Shown here in pieces: positions 1 to 9,275 of a stretch of 28,905 nucleotides of DNA. The notes beneath the pieces are model-generated. The model made no database searches, was not told where the DNA came from, and was given only the letters and a program-made list of their open reading frames with translations. The DNA is taken from the IMG/VR virus record IMGVR_UViG_3300015360_000151, positions 1-28,905 of that record. The stretch is one strand, 5' to 3'. The stretch's first letter is position 1, and the number at the start of each line of letters is the position of its first letter. The position numbers were made by a program, and so were the translations under genes. This stretch comes from a virus.

Positions 1-678
1 CCAGCGAAGTCGCATAAACGCTTGAATCACTTCCTACGCCTCGGATGGGCTCTTGCCGATGCGTGCGAGGTCGTTCTTCAGAAGAATGGGCATTGGCAGG
101 TTCGAGTATTTGTCCAGAAGGAAGTCGCCAAGGCAGAGCCCAAGACCGAGTGCTTAGGTGTTGATGTGGGAATTACTCATTGCGTTTCTAGGTCGGATGG
201 ATACCTGGGAAGGGGTTTGTCGTCCACAATTCGCCGCGTACGGTTACAAGACGGCGAACGCCGCAGGCAGGGCCATGCTGTAAAGCGCCCTAAAACAAGT
301 GTAAAACAGCAGCTAGACATTGAAGCCCGTAGAGCGGTTGCACGTTGCAAGCGCGACGGGTTGGGTTTAGCGGTTGAAAACCCGAAACGATTGGCCAATC
401 TGAGAAGTGGAAAACTTCACGGGTGGGCTAGATCGTACTTTGCAAATCGTGCTGCATGTATAGCGGATGAGGAGGGTATCTGGGTTACACATGTAAACCC
501 AGCCTACACCTCTCAAACCTGCTCGGCGTGTGGTAATCGCGATAAACTTAGTCGAGTGAAATTAGTGTTTAAATGCACTACCTGCGGAAGCGGGACCCAT
601 GCGGATATAAACGCAGCGCGGGTAATAGCTCAGAGGGTCCGGAGTAAATCAGGCTCCGTTAATGAGGGTGCTTTATGA
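1..678 (+). CDS. tnpB: TnpB-like RNA-guided nuclease, IS200/IS605 OrfB family (5' end beyond window)
   Basis: The frame is open from base 1, so the start lies left of the window; the TTG at 22 is an internal codon. The three RuvC catalytic blocks are visible: LGVDVG (Asp), LAVENPKRL (Glu) and THADINAARVI (Asp). Between the last two lies a four-cysteine zinc finger, CSAC followed by CTTC. This is the C-terminal half of a TnpB/OrfB protein, the RNA-guided DNA nuclease of IS200/IS605 elements; all catalytic residues that should lie in this part are present. It is one of the few plus-strand genes and faces the phage portal gene, 40 bp from the portal stop. A TnpA transposase is not visible. In known systems the guide RNA overlaps the 3' end of tnpB and runs past it, so 600-760 is where it would lie. 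I could not define an element end. Confidence 0.9.
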   Translation, partial: PAKSHKRLNHFLRLGWALADACEVVLQKNGHWQVRVFVQKEVAKAEPKTECLGVDVGITHCVSRSDGYLGRGLSSTIRRVRLQDGERRRQGHAVKRPKTSVKQQLDIEARRAVARCKRDGLGLAVENPKRLANLRSGKLHGWARSYFANRAACIADEEGIWVTHVNPAYTSQTCSACGNRDKLSRVKLVFKCTTCGSGTHADINAARVIAQRVRSKSGSVNEGAL

Positions 679-718
679 GTGAGCGTGACGCGAACTCGTC
701 AGCATCTTTGTACCTGTG

Positions 719-2671
719 TTACCCGCCCCTTGACGACGAAAGAAGTTTTTCCATGTTTGAGCCGGTGTCAGCCGGCGCAAGTGATCCACCCATTGGCGCG
801 GGTTTTGGCCCGCCTAGTTTCATCTCACCTCCCGGCCCGCCTGGCCCTTCTGCCCCTGGCGGCGGTTGCATTGCCGCAGACCGGCGAGTTTTGTGCTGTT
901 CGGCGTGGTCAATGAAAGCTTCTTGCGCCCGCTTGTCGCGCTTTCTAAATTCAAAGCTGGCAATGACCTTGGTGATTTCATCCAAATGCACCTCGTCGTC
1001 GTCTTCGGTTCCGATTGGAACGGTCTGCCCCTTGCTGAGCAGGTCGTTTTCTTTTTGCTGGCACTGCGTGTTGATTTTCACCGACTCATAAGCCGGATCT
1101 GGGCTTGAGAGCTTGAGCATTTCGAGTGCCTGATTACGGTCTTTAATCAGCCCCTTTTCGATTAGGCTGCCAACTTGCTCAATCCTACCCGCTGCTGTCC
1201 ACCCGAGCGGGTTCGTGTCTTCTAGCCAAACGTCTAGAGGATTTGGAACCATCCCGCCGTGGAAGGTGAACGAGGAACTGAATGGCCCTTCGATTTTCAC
1301 AACGCGAGGATCTTCCTCGGTAAAATGCTGCGCCGCGAGACCGAATATTCCCATGTAGGTATCTTGCAGCCCCTGGTTAATGGCTTTGATGAAAGGCGCG
1401 TACTGCGACCGATCTTGTTCAAGCACTAGCTGCAAGGCCAGTGCGGTTTTAGTTGCCTGCGGAATTTCACCGCGTGATGCGCCAGACATTCCCATGACGC
1501 TAGACAATGCGTTTCTCAGGTCGGCCTTGTGCGCGGCCATCTCAGCAAAGTTAAAGTTCGGCACTTCAAACTTCGGCGCGCCGCCGGCCATCGCATAGCG
1601 GATAATGTCACCAGGTCGGTCGGTAATCATCTGACTTGGAACTTTTGCCTCGTTTGAAATCATCACACGCGGTCGCGCAACTAGGTTTCTGGCCTCCACG
1701 ATGTAGCTCGCGGCGCGGTTAAGCTGCTCTTGCAGGTCCATTACCTGCTCAATGCTCGATACGCCGTAAAACCCAAGCGGCGGCTTATCAAACGGTAAGT
1801 GCTGAACGGGTAAAAGCCCGTCGTTATGTGGAAATGTTACGGCCTTACAGAGTGTTTTCCCTGCCCAGCAGGCATACATGCCCTTATCAAACCAGTTGGT
1901 TGGCTTGTGGTAATAGTGATGCAGCATGACAAGATCGTTATCTTTGCGAATCTCGCCCGTATAGGCGTTTAAGCCCTTAGCACCCTCGGCCTCAACGTCG
2001 CCGTATGTTGCCTCCAAACCAAACCTAGAAACAGGTTCTTCGTGGAAAAAATCATACATGTCGTCGATTTCTTCAATGCCAGGGCGGAACACAAGCTTAA
2101 ACGGATCGGCAACGGTTAGCTTAATGTCACCACGGTAAGAATGAATTTCCGGGTCGCCTGATTTTGTTTCAGACGCCTGTAGCTCCATTTTGCCTCCAGC
2201 GTCCGGGTCATAGCTGCGAACCAAAAACCCGTTACCGAAAATAAGGCCGTACTTGATCTTTTTTAGATAAACCTGCTCAATCTTTTTGGTGCGATGAAAG
2301 TATTTCCCGTATTTCTCGGTTTTCTCAGCAGCCTCAACGTCATCGTGTGAATCAGACGCCGGAAACACGCGCACAATCGGAAGGTTCTGAGAAACGATTG
2401 AAAGCATTCGGCTCGTTACGTTGTTGATATGGTTTTCACGAAGCCGAACCCGGTATGCGCCGCCAGACGCGCCAGTGTCTCGCACGTAGTGGTTGCCAGT
2501 GTAGAAAGCAACCTCATCGCGCCAATTTCTATCTTGAGTCATTTTGCGTTCGCCGTGCCAGGAATCGCGCTGCTTATTGAGTGCTGAAAGCAGGTTGCCT
2601 TTTTCGGCGTCCGGGTTTTTTACATACCGTTCGAAAATATCCCTGATCGAGTTCTTTTTTTCTTCGCTCAT
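719..2671 (-). CDS. Phage portal protein, P22-like
   Basis: 650 aa. The N-terminal third carries the usual portal pattern: WRDEVAFYTGNHYV, then NHINNVTSRMLSIVSQ leading into PIVRVFPAS, then a helical segment and KYGLIFGNGFLVRSYDPDAGG. The middle has GVSSIEQVMDLQEQLNRAASYI and a helical region with SRGEIPQATKTALALQLVL. The C terminus is low-complexity, rich in Pro, Gly and Met. Portals form the dodecameric ring through which DNA enters and leaves the capsid. The length fits the podovirus type (P22 gp1 is somewhat longer). The ATG overlaps the stop of the preceding gene (ATGA). It is the last gene of the structural operon, unusually far from the terminase genes. The family call is firm; the P22-like subtype is inferred. 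Confidence 0.85.
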   Translation of the reverse strand: MSEEKKNSIRDIFERYVKNPDAEKGNLLSALNKQRDSWHGERKMTQDRNWRDEVAFYTGNHYVRDTGASGGAYRVRLRENHINNVTSRMLSIVSQNLPIVRVFPASDSHDDVEAAEKTEKYGKYFHRTKKIEQVYLKKIKYGLIFGNGFLVRSYDPDAGGKMELQASETKSGDPEIHSYRGDIKLTVADPFKLVFRPGIEEIDDMYDFFHEEPVSRFGLEATYGDVEAEGAKGLNAYTGEIRKDNDLVMLHHYYHKPTNWFDKGMYACWAGKTLCKAVTFPHNDGLLPVQHLPFDKPPLGFYGVSSIEQVMDLQEQLNRAASYIVEARNLVARPRVMISNEAKVPSQMITDRPGDIIRYAMAGGAPKFEVPNFNFAEMAAHKADLRNALSSVMGMSGASRGEIPQATKTALALQLVLEQDRSQYAPFIKAINQGLQDTYMGIFGLAAQHFTEEDPRVVKIEGPFSSSFTFHGGMVPNPLDVWLEDTNPLGWTAAGRIEQVGSLIEKGLIKDRNQALEMLKLSSPDPAYESVKINTQCQQKENDLLSKGQTVPIGTEDDDEVHLDEITKVIASFEFRKRDKRAQEAFIDHAEQHKTRRSAAMQPPPGAEGPGGPGGEMKLGGPKPAPMGGSLAPADTGSNMEKLLSSSRGG

Positions 2672-3015
2672 AGACCTTCCACGTGGTCAAAAGATTGCGC
2701 CGCCTGCCTCTTGTAAGCGGTCACCAGGGCAAATTCGCCCTTGAGATAAGCCAAATCCTGCTCTGCTTTTTGCGCGAACTCGGCAGACTTTTCGCCGCCC
2801 TCTTTCAGCTGGCCCATGCCCTCGAACACCGTGCCCAGTTTCTCAGCAAAAGACGAAATGGCCGCAGCGGCCCGCGCCTGCTCTGTTCTGATTTGAGAAA
2901 GCCCACTTTCAATGCCAGCCTGGCGCACGCTTGAAACGTACTCACGCCACACGGCAAGGCCAAAGAGCAAGATCAGGGCTAAAAACATGATGATTAGAGC
3001 AAGGTAGGTTTCCAT
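2668..3015 (-). CDS. Small membrane-anchored coiled-coil protein
   Basis: 115 aa. Residues about 4-23 form a single hydrophobic helix (LALIIMFLALILLFGLAVW). The rest is Ala/Glu/Gln-rich and predicted helical, with heptad-like spacing (RTEQARAAAAISSFAEKLG and FAQKAEQDLAYLKGEF). The ATG directly follows the TAA of the 677-aa gene, and its own stop overlaps the portal start, so it is translated between an ejection-like protein and the portal. It could be a minor virion or ejection component that sits in the host membrane. No known family was recognised. Confidence 0.7.
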   Translation of the reverse strand: METYLALIIMFLALILLFGLAVWREYVSSVRQAGIESGLSQIRTEQARAAAAISSFAEKLGTVFEGMGQLKEGGEKSAEFAQKAEQDLAYLKGEFALVTAYKRQAAQSFDHVEGL

Positions 3016-5049
3016 TTAATCCTCAAGGGCTTTTAAACGTGCCCTTTTTCGTTCTGCCGCAGCCTTGTCGCTATCGATAATCATATCAGGAAATGCGACG
3101 GACATGCCTTGCAGTGCCTTTAACCGGCGAGACATAGGGTCTGTGCGGTATCCGGCCATGCGTGCCAAGTATTCCCCGTCTATTGCCCCCGTTTGACCGC
3201 CTGGATTTGGTTTTAGTGATTTTGGTGTGCTGGATGATTTGGGCACACCCGGCGCAGTGCGCGCCTTCTTTTTTAGTTTTTCAACTATTCCGCGATTTAT
3301 CAAGCCCTCAGAAACACCGCGCTTAATGTCTTTAAAAAGGCTGCTCGCTCCCGTTCCAGAAGACGAAAGAATGGGTGAACCGTAGTCTCGCCCAAGGCGA
3401 AGAACCTCCGCCACGTCAACCAACTCCTGCGACGTGAAAACAGACTTCATAACCGGCGAGTTTGCCTTGAAGTTTTTCAGAGTCGAATCAAAGAGAATGT
3501 TTCCGGCGCCGTCCGTCTTAAGCAGCGTGCGCATGTAAGCGCCCTTGAGTGCCTGGAAATCTTCTGGTGACAGGATTTTTTTAAGATTACCCACCTGCAG
3601 GGTGTTAGAGAACAGCCTGGTAAATACCCTTTCGTCTGGAACATTGCCGCCCAAAACGTCTTTTACAAGATGCGAGTTGTCGTTAATGAATCCGGTCATT
3701 TTTTTGTTGTTTGCTAGAATCTCATCGGCAAAGGCGGGGTTGACGTGCTTCCTTACGGTCTTTTCAAGAGCGTCGTTAATCGTGCCGTAAAGATCGCGCA
3801 TCTTTGAAACGTCCGGCGGTATTGCCCCGAGCGGGGTTTTGTCTGAGAAAGCATATTTGCCAATCCATTGACGCTGCTCGTTTAGTTGTTTGAAACTGCC
3901 ATTAGAATTTTTCAGCGCCTCGGTTGTTCTGAGCAAGTGCCTGCCCTGAGCTCGTTCGGCATCGGTTCCGCGCTTAACCAAGCCCTTTGCGTATTTTTCA
4001 ATTCCGCTTAGCTTTGATTCAAGCGTTGCCATGGCTCCGCGATCAACGAGCCCGCCCGGGAAATACTTTTGAACCGAATCATAGGTAAGATCTATATCCT
4101 TGAAAAACTTACCAACCGCAGTATTGTGGGCCTCGCGAATAAGCTGCCCGGCTTCGGCGGTATCCGCTGGTATTTTACCGCCGCCGATCTTCTCGACCTG
4201 GCGCCCAGCCGCTTCGTTGATTTGCCCTAGTCCCTTGGCGTGTCTTTCGAGTTCCTTTGCGCCTGCCGGACCCTCGGCAACGTTTCTTGTCGTTCTGGAA
4301 ATTGTCGAACCTGGGCCGAACTCAATGGCCTCAGATAAAAGGGCAGGGTCAATGCCGTTTTTCTTGGCAATGGCAGCTCGTTGAGCCCAATCAGCGGCTT
4401 GCCTTGGTTTAGTCACCGACGAAACCGAGTCCATCACCGCGTTACCGGCGCTTTTCGTGATACCAAGCGCATGGCTGGTGCCCCTGGTGCCTGTCGCTAC
4501 GTCAACAGCCTTAGCAGCAAGCGTAGCGCCCACATCAGCGGTCTTTGTGCCAACTTTAACGCCGAACTTGGCGAGCGCAACAGGTGGAATGAAATTGGTC
4601 CAATCCACAGCGAAGTCAGCACCAAGCCCGACTGCTCCGCTCGCCGTTGGATCAAGTATACCGCCCTTTTGAAGCCGCCAACCTTCCCCACTTTGATTGT
4701 AAATACCAGGAAACGCATCGCTCAAGGCACTATCACCAACTCCGGCCTTTTGAACTATTTCTTTACCAGTTGGCGCACTGTCAGGGTCTTCGGCGAACTG
4801 CCTGGTAAACGCCGAAATAGGGTTCTGGCCCTTTTGCGCAGCTGAGACAGCCGCGCGCGTCGGTGCGCCGGTAACACTGTCAGCAGCGCGGCCAATAGGA
4901 ACCAAAACGTTCTCAACTGCGCCCATTCCTAATTCCTTGATGCGTTTGAGAAGCGTCTTTTTCTCTAGTTGATCCATTTGGTCGTCTGTTAGGCCGTTCT
5001 CGTTGGCCTCAAGAGCCGACATTTCCGCGTCTGTTAGTGGTTTTGACAT
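3016..5049 (-). CDS. Large Ala/Lys-rich virion protein, probable internal (ejection) protein
   Basis: 677 aa from the ATG at 5049. That start overlaps the stop of the preceding gene (TAATG) and has GAGGTGA six bases upstream; an in-frame ATG 18 bases earlier lacks such a site. The N terminus resembles a modular start (KPLTDAEMSALEANENGLT), followed by a hydrophobic Ala/Gly-rich stretch near residues 130-180 (SGAVGLGADFAVDWTNFIPP). A long helical body rich in Lys, Ala, Asn and Leu follows. The last 80 residues are basic and Pro/Ser-rich, then again helical. No catalytic motif was seen. Size, composition and place between the tail-hub genes and the portal fit the injected proteins of podoviruses, but this is by context only. 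Confidence 0.7.
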   Translation of the reverse strand: MSKPLTDAEMSALEANENGLTDDQMDQLEKKTLLKRIKELGMGAVENVLVPIGRAADSVTGAPTRAAVSAAQKGQNPISAFTRQFAEDPDSAPTGKEIVQKAGVGDSALSDAFPGIYNQSGEGWRLQKGGILDPTASGAVGLGADFAVDWTNFIPPVALAKFGVKVGTKTADVGATLAAKAVDVATGTRGTSHALGITKSAGNAVMDSVSSVTKPRQAADWAQRAAIAKKNGIDPALLSEAIEFGPGSTISRTTRNVAEGPAGAKELERHAKGLGQINEAAGRQVEKIGGGKIPADTAEAGQLIREAHNTAVGKFFKDIDLTYDSVQKYFPGGLVDRGAMATLESKLSGIEKYAKGLVKRGTDAERAQGRHLLRTTEALKNSNGSFKQLNEQRQWIGKYAFSDKTPLGAIPPDVSKMRDLYGTINDALEKTVRKHVNPAFADEILANNKKMTGFINDNSHLVKDVLGGNVPDERVFTRLFSNTLQVGNLKKILSPEDFQALKGAYMRTLLKTDGAGNILFDSTLKNFKANSPVMKSVFTSQELVDVAEVLRLGRDYGSPILSSSGTGASSLFKDIKRGVSEGLINRGIVEKLKKKARTAPGVPKSSSTPKSLKPNPGGQTGAIDGEYLARMAGYRTDPMSRRLKALQGMSVAFPDMIIDSDKAAAERKRARLKALED

Positions 5050-6056
5050 TATTTCACCTCGTACCATTTGCCGTCGGTCGGGTTCTTCTCATATGTCACG
5101 CCGTCAACTTGTCTTTGTGCACGCGGCGCGGGCCCGCCCGCGCCCGCGCCCGACCTTCTAAACCCGTAGGCCCTAACGGTCGCATCGTGCCGCACCTCGG
5201 AGTCTTTGCGGGCAGACTCGAGCACTTTTAGATAACCGGCATTGCCAAGATATGCCGTGCCGGCACTTGTCGGGTCGCCTATGGCGGCTAAAATCAAGTC
5301 CATGTCTGGCCCGGCAAGCGCCCCAAGGTTCGCAGCCTCTTTACCCTCGATGACCACGTTACTTGCTGCTTTTTCAATCTGTTTTCGGCCCTCCGAATAA
5401 GGCATCGAACGCACGCCGTGTGTTTTAATAACATCCCGAAGCGAGTTCATTGCAATGTTAAATTTAGAATATGCTGCGCTTGATGATTTAACTTTTTTCA
5501 AATCGTCGTCGGTTGGCATGGCGCCATCTAAGAGTTCGTAGCCGTATACGCTGACAGGACCGGACTTACCTTTGGCTGCCTTTACGGCCTTGTCGTAATT
5601 TAAGTCCTGCCCGCGCCTGGTCGTTGAGTCGGATCGGGTTCTCTGCGAATCTTCGAACGCTTGGCGCATACGCAACAAAGTTTCTTGTTTGCCACCTGCT
5701 GCCCGCGCAAGCGCCATTTGATTTTCAAGCTGAAGCCGCATTTTTTGAGGAAGCAACTCGCGCTCTTGTTTCATCTTGGCAAGCGAGGTGATCGCGCTGA
5801 GTTCGCCCTTGTCGTCGAGAGCGGCAAGCCGACTTTTCATGTTCGCATCACGCGCGGCCATGTGTTTCCGGTATTCGTCGGCACCATTTCCGCCGCTGAT
5901 ACCCGCAGACCAGCCGGTTGCAAGCGCGGTCAGCGCCTTTCCGATGGGCGATAGGTCGTTGCTTTGAACCTGCTCCGCGCGTTCTTTTATGCGCCTGCGA
6001 TGTTCGGCAATCGCAGTTTCAAGGTCAAGATCAGAGTTGTCGGTTTCATCGTACAT
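5049..6056 (-). CDS. Virion protein of unknown function, possible ejection protein
   Basis: 335 aa from the ATG at 6056, chosen because AGGAGA lies seven bases upstream and the start falls just after the stop of the upstream gene. The longer in-frame reading from 6095 would overlap that gene and has no such site. The protein is acidic at the N terminus (YDETDNSDLDLETAIAEHRR) and then mostly helical. A Gly/Ala hydrophobic patch lies near residues 40-55 (ALTALATGWSAGISGG), and Met/Gln/Leu-rich segments follow. The C terminus is Gly/Pro-rich and ends KNPTDGKWYEVK. Its stop is fused to the start of the 677-aa gene. No family was recognised; position suggests an internal virion protein. Confidence 0.7.
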   Translation of the reverse strand: MYDETDNSDLDLETAIAEHRRRIKERAEQVQSNDLSPIGKALTALATGWSAGISGGNGADEYRKHMAARDANMKSRLAALDDKGELSAITSLAKMKQERELLPQKMRLQLENQMALARAAGGKQETLLRMRQAFEDSQRTRSDSTTRRGQDLNYDKAVKAAKGKSGPVSVYGYELLDGAMPTDDDLKKVKSSSAAYSKFNIAMNSLRDVIKTHGVRSMPYSEGRKQIEKAASNVVIEGKEAANLGALAGPDMDLILAAIGDPTSAGTAYLGNAGYLKVLESARKDSEVRHDATVRAYGFRRSGAGAGGPAPRAQRQVDGVTYEKNPTDGKWYEVK

Positions 6057-6066
6057 TCGAGGTCTC

Positions 6067-6867
6067 CTAGAGCCGGTATTTGCGCTGGCTTGCATATGGT
6101 TGGCTCATGCCAAAGTCTTCGCTTGATGGAATCTGGCCGAAACCATGATCCACCGGAGCCCCCGAGGACGTTGGAATAGACCCACTAGAACTAGATTTCG
6201 CTGCGCCCGCACTAGACATGCCTCCGGTTGCGGCTGCAACGCCCGTATTTATAAGCTGCGTCCCAAGTTGCCTTTGATATGACGTAATCTTTTCTTTTGC
6301 ATCAAATGCCTGCGCAAGTGCCGCCTGAGACGCCGCCGCATCGCCTGATTCAATGGCCATCTGTGCGCGAATGAATGCGGATTCTTGAGCGCGCCGTAAA
6401 TCAACCATATGTTGACGGGATTCGGCAACGCGGTCAGCCTTCTGTGATTTCAGGTTGGCAGAATCTTGAGCAAGACCCGCCAAGCGCCCGCTTAATCGGT
6501 CATAAACATCTTGGATTGAGCCTTGATTGGAAAACCCGCCAGACGTGCCGTATGCGCCCTGATGGTTCTGAACGCCTGACAACGCCTGTTGACCGCCTTG
6601 CACGGCTATCGCGCGCTGGCCCTGAAAGTATGGGTCTTGGGATAATTCACCCGGCGCCGATTCATCTTGGAGCGCCTTAAGCCTTGTTTCCATCTCCGGG
6701 GAAAACGTAGGCATTGTTGAGCTGCGCAGCGTGCGGTTTAATTCAAGTTGCTTTTCTTTGGCTTTCTTGCGGTCTTCTCCTGCGTCCCACTGATATTTTT
6801 CCGCGCGTTTTTTGCCTTGATTTGGAACCCCGAAGTAATCGCCCAAGTCTTCATCAAAAAAGCCCAT
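6067..6867 (-). CDS. Gln/Ala-rich virion protein, possible ejection protein
   Basis: 266 aa. An AGGGG site lies about six bases before the ATG. The N terminus (MGFFDEDLGDYFG) is followed by a charged helix and by a Gln/Gly-rich middle (GGQQALSGVQNHQGAYG). Next comes a long helix with many Ala, Gln and Arg residues (residues about 125-200). The C terminus is a Gly/Ser-rich hydrophobic segment (GVAAATGGMSSAGAAKSSSS). Proteins of this type, with a helical body and a Gly/Ala hydrophobic patch, are common among podovirus internal proteins. The function is inferred from place and composition only. Confidence 0.7.
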   Translation of the reverse strand: MGFFDEDLGDYFGVPNQGKKRAEKYQWDAGEDRKKAKEKQLELNRTLRSSTMPTFSPEMETRLKALQDESAPGELSQDPYFQGQRAIAVQGGQQALSGVQNHQGAYGTSGGFSNQGSIQDVYDRLSGRLAGLAQDSANLKSQKADRVAESRQHMVDLRRAQESAFIRAQMAIESGDAAASQAALAQAFDAKEKITSYQRQLGTQLINTGVAAATGGMSSAGAAKSSSSGSIPTSSGAPVDHGFGQIPSSEDFGMSQPYASQRKYRL

Positions 6868-6876
6868 GGTTTTCCC

Positions 6877-7173
6877 CTAAATAAGTATGAGCGTGCAAAC
6901 GCCCGCAGTTGACCGCTTCAAAAACAGGCGGTTTAAGTCAGATGGTTTTGTAAAATTTATTTCCGCCGTCCCGTTGGGATAGGATGCTACGGGTATGACG
7001 TAGCGTGGAACTCTGCCGAGTGAATGGCCGACCTCAGTCTCTGCAACTCCAATGTTAACAGTAAGGATTTGACAGTCAATGTTGTCGTCAAACGTGATTT
7101 TCTTTCTGCTCCACTGCAAAACCTGCTGAAACCAAGAGCGCGGCGCATTTTCACCGTAATCAACGAGGTTCAT
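6877..7173 (-). CDS. Small beta-rich tail-associated protein of unknown function
   Basis: 98 aa. The ATG overlaps the stop of the 701-aa tail-hub gene (ATGA). The predicted structure is mainly beta, with ILTVNIGVAETEVGHSLGRVPRYVIPV and a closing STAGVCTLILI. The pattern V-G-H-SLG-RVP-x-x-V-x-P is often seen in small phage structural proteins, but I cannot name a family. It probably belongs to the tail or head-tail complex. Confidence 0.65.
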   Translation of the reverse strand: MNLVDYGENAPRSWFQQVLQWSRKKITFDDNIDCQILTVNIGVAETEVGHSLGRVPRYVIPVASYPNGTAEINFTKPSDLNRLFLKRSTAGVCTLILI

Positions 7174-9275
7174 GCGTAATTTCCTCGGTTTCTCAGGATT
7201 ACGGCGTCTTGTTCAAGCCCCTGAAGGCTAACATCCTGCCGCAGCACGGCGTTTGCGAACTTGTAGCTCACCGAGCGGCATTTTCTGCGAGATATCGACA
7301 CGTTTCTAGCCGTAACGCCAGCCGCTGCGGTCGTAATCGATATGGATTGTGAATCACTATAAGAATTGACCCAATCATAAGCCGAGGTCATTGTTGTTGA
7401 GACCGCGCCGCTCGATGCGTCCACATTCAAAAGAATGGAGGGCTTCATGAGTTTCTTAACGCGCGCAGGAGATCCGAAGTTAAACCAATTCGTTATGTAA
7501 AATGCGTTGATCGGAACATAGGTCAGCAACGAAATTGTTCCGGTTCCCTGAGTAGTCAAGTCAATGGCCGCGCCGCCAGCAGTCGCCGCAACTTTAATGC
7601 TCGTTGCGCTAATTCTGATCGCAAAATACGGGATATTGTCGATGAGGCCAGTCGGTACGGCGCCCGTACTTCTAAAAGTGATTATGTCGTTGGTCTGGTA
7701 GCTGTTTACGACCGTAATAATATCGGTCCCGGTAGTCACCGAAGCTGGCGCCACATACTCAACTTGAATATCTTGGAAGTTTACATTGGTGCCAAGCCCG
7801 GTTGCCGCCCTCTCAGACGCGCAAAACCCAGTGTAAGAGCCCCACAAGAAGCGGTCGCCGTCCCATGCCACGCATTTAGCATTTAGGGCCTTGCGCTGAA
7901 ACCATCCGACAAGCGTGCCCTGGTCTTCTCGAATATCTAGAACCCATGCGATGCGCGCGGTTGGCCCCCCGGTGAAACAGTAGTATAGCCCAAGCTTTTT
8001 ATGATGAAACGCAACCGAAGTTAATTGCAGTGCGACAGATTCGGAGTTGACAGCGCTTTCAATTTTCTCACCAATACGCACGGGTTTGTCGCCGTTGGTC
8101 GCATAGAACCCGGACTGCGAGCGGTATACCATATAGTTTTTGGTTTCGTCGCCAACAACTACAGCAGACTTTGGAGCAGAGCACCCGTTGCCGTTGGTTT
8201 CCACTCGACGAAATGAGTAAGCATTGTTTCCCGTGTCGTCTGGGCCGATGCCGCCAAAAACAGCAAGCTTAGTTTTCTTGAACACAAAAAGAGATTCAAG
8301 GTAGCTCGCACAAACCTGAACGCCTTCACCGTCGCCAACCCCGAACCCGTAAACGAATGCCTCTTTTTGCGCCTGGTCGGACGGCCAAGAGTGCGGGTTA
8401 GAGCTCTTTGAGTTGTAAACCCGGTCACCCTTCCACGCCACAAGCCGCCCGTAGTGCTCAATTAGCCCAACAAATGCCGTTGGCGCGGTAACGTTGAGCG
8501 CAAGACCCAACTCCGAATATAGTTGACTCTGAGTGTCCGAAATCGCAACCGTAACAACATCAGAGAACCCAGCCGTTACGTCTGCGGCAAGCCATGTGTA
8601 AGTCTTTACTAACTTTGACGCTGCGGCAATCGTGTCAGCCCTCGAATAGATCCGCACCACGTCGCCGGCAATAAGCGTCTGAGGTCCGGTGTTTCCGGTC
8701 ACTCGAATGGTTGCAGCTGAAACGATAGACGGCAAAAGAGTTGCGACAGCCGGGCTTTCCCCTCGCCCATTATCGACCGTGTAAATGTAGGTGAACGCGC
8801 CAGCGCCGCTTGCCGAAGTCAGAGCAACGGTTGGCCGCGCGTAAATCGCGCTTGCAACAACATTTGTTCCGTCGAAATATCTGAGCACGTTTGTACCGTC
8901 GACAAAAAACAGCTTGCTATCTAGCACCGCAAACCAAATCAAATTGATTGTAGAGATTGCAGGGCTTGGGGTTATGACCGTAACCACGTCAACAAGTGAT
9001 GTTGCGTAGCTGAATACGCCATTAGAGAACTTGAAATAATACTTCGTGCTGCCAAGTGTAGCCGATCCGATTTCATCAATCGTAATAGATGCAGTTTCGT
9101 CGGCACTAAACATAGATTCGCTGCCGGCAAACTTTGAAATTGTGCCATTGCCGTTTTGAAAGCAATTTTCCGCGCCGATCGAAACTCCGTCTCTCACGTC
9201 GGAAAGATTGGTCTTTAGATCAAGACCGAAAAAGCGCGGTATTCTAAGACGCGAATTACCTGCCATAGCGGTCAT
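7170..9275 (-). CDS. Tail hub / DNA-stabilisation protein, P22 gp10-like beta-propeller
   Basis: 701 aa. Repeating beta blades are visible along residues 20-480: a start with SRLRIPRFFGLDLKTNLSDV, then DSKLFFVDGTNVLRYFDGTN, GDRVYNSKSSNPHSWPSD, LESLFVFKKTKLAVFGG and WDGDRFLWGSYTG. Phrases of the type 'V-Y-x-S-x-x-x-N-P-x-S-W-P' and 'L-F-V-F-K' are typical of podovirus tail-hub propellers, which plug the portal tube. Residues about 510-585 form an inserted module that also occurs in the neighbouring adaptor protein. A C-terminal beta domain follows. ATG at 9275 or 9266 could be the start; GGGGGC lies upstream of both. The start overlaps the end of the adaptor gene. Confidence 0.75.
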   Translation of the reverse strand: MTAMAGNSRLRIPRFFGLDLKTNLSDVRDGVSIGAENCFQNGNGTISKFAGSESMFSADETASITIDEIGSATLGSTKYYFKFSNGVFSYATSLVDVVTVITPSPAISTINLIWFAVLDSKLFFVDGTNVLRYFDGTNVVASAIYARPTVALTSASGAGAFTYIYTVDNGRGESPAVATLLPSIVSAATIRVTGNTGPQTLIAGDVVRIYSRADTIAAASKLVKTYTWLAADVTAGFSDVVTVAISDTQSQLYSELGLALNVTAPTAFVGLIEHYGRLVAWKGDRVYNSKSSNPHSWPSDQAQKEAFVYGFGVGDGEGVQVCASYLESLFVFKKTKLAVFGGIGPDDTGNNAYSFRRVETNGNGCSAPKSAVVVGDETKNYMVYRSQSGFYATNGDKPVRIGEKIESAVNSESVALQLTSVAFHHKKLGLYYCFTGGPTARIAWVLDIREDQGTLVGWFQRKALNAKCVAWDGDRFLWGSYTGFCASERAATGLGTNVNFQDIQVEYVAPASVTTGTDIITVVNSYQTNDIITFRSTGAVPTGLIDNIPYFAIRISATSIKVAATAGGAAIDLTTQGTGTISLLTYVPINAFYITNWFNFGSPARVKKLMKPSILLNVDASSGAVSTTMTSAYDWVNSYSDSQSISITTAAAGVTARNVSISRRKCRSVSYKFANAVLRQDVSLQGLEQDAVILRNRGNYA

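Noticed and set aside
4381-4845. 154-aa plus-strand ORF
   Set aside because: It lies wholly antisense to the 677-aa virion gene, has no ribosome site and an arbitrary composition.
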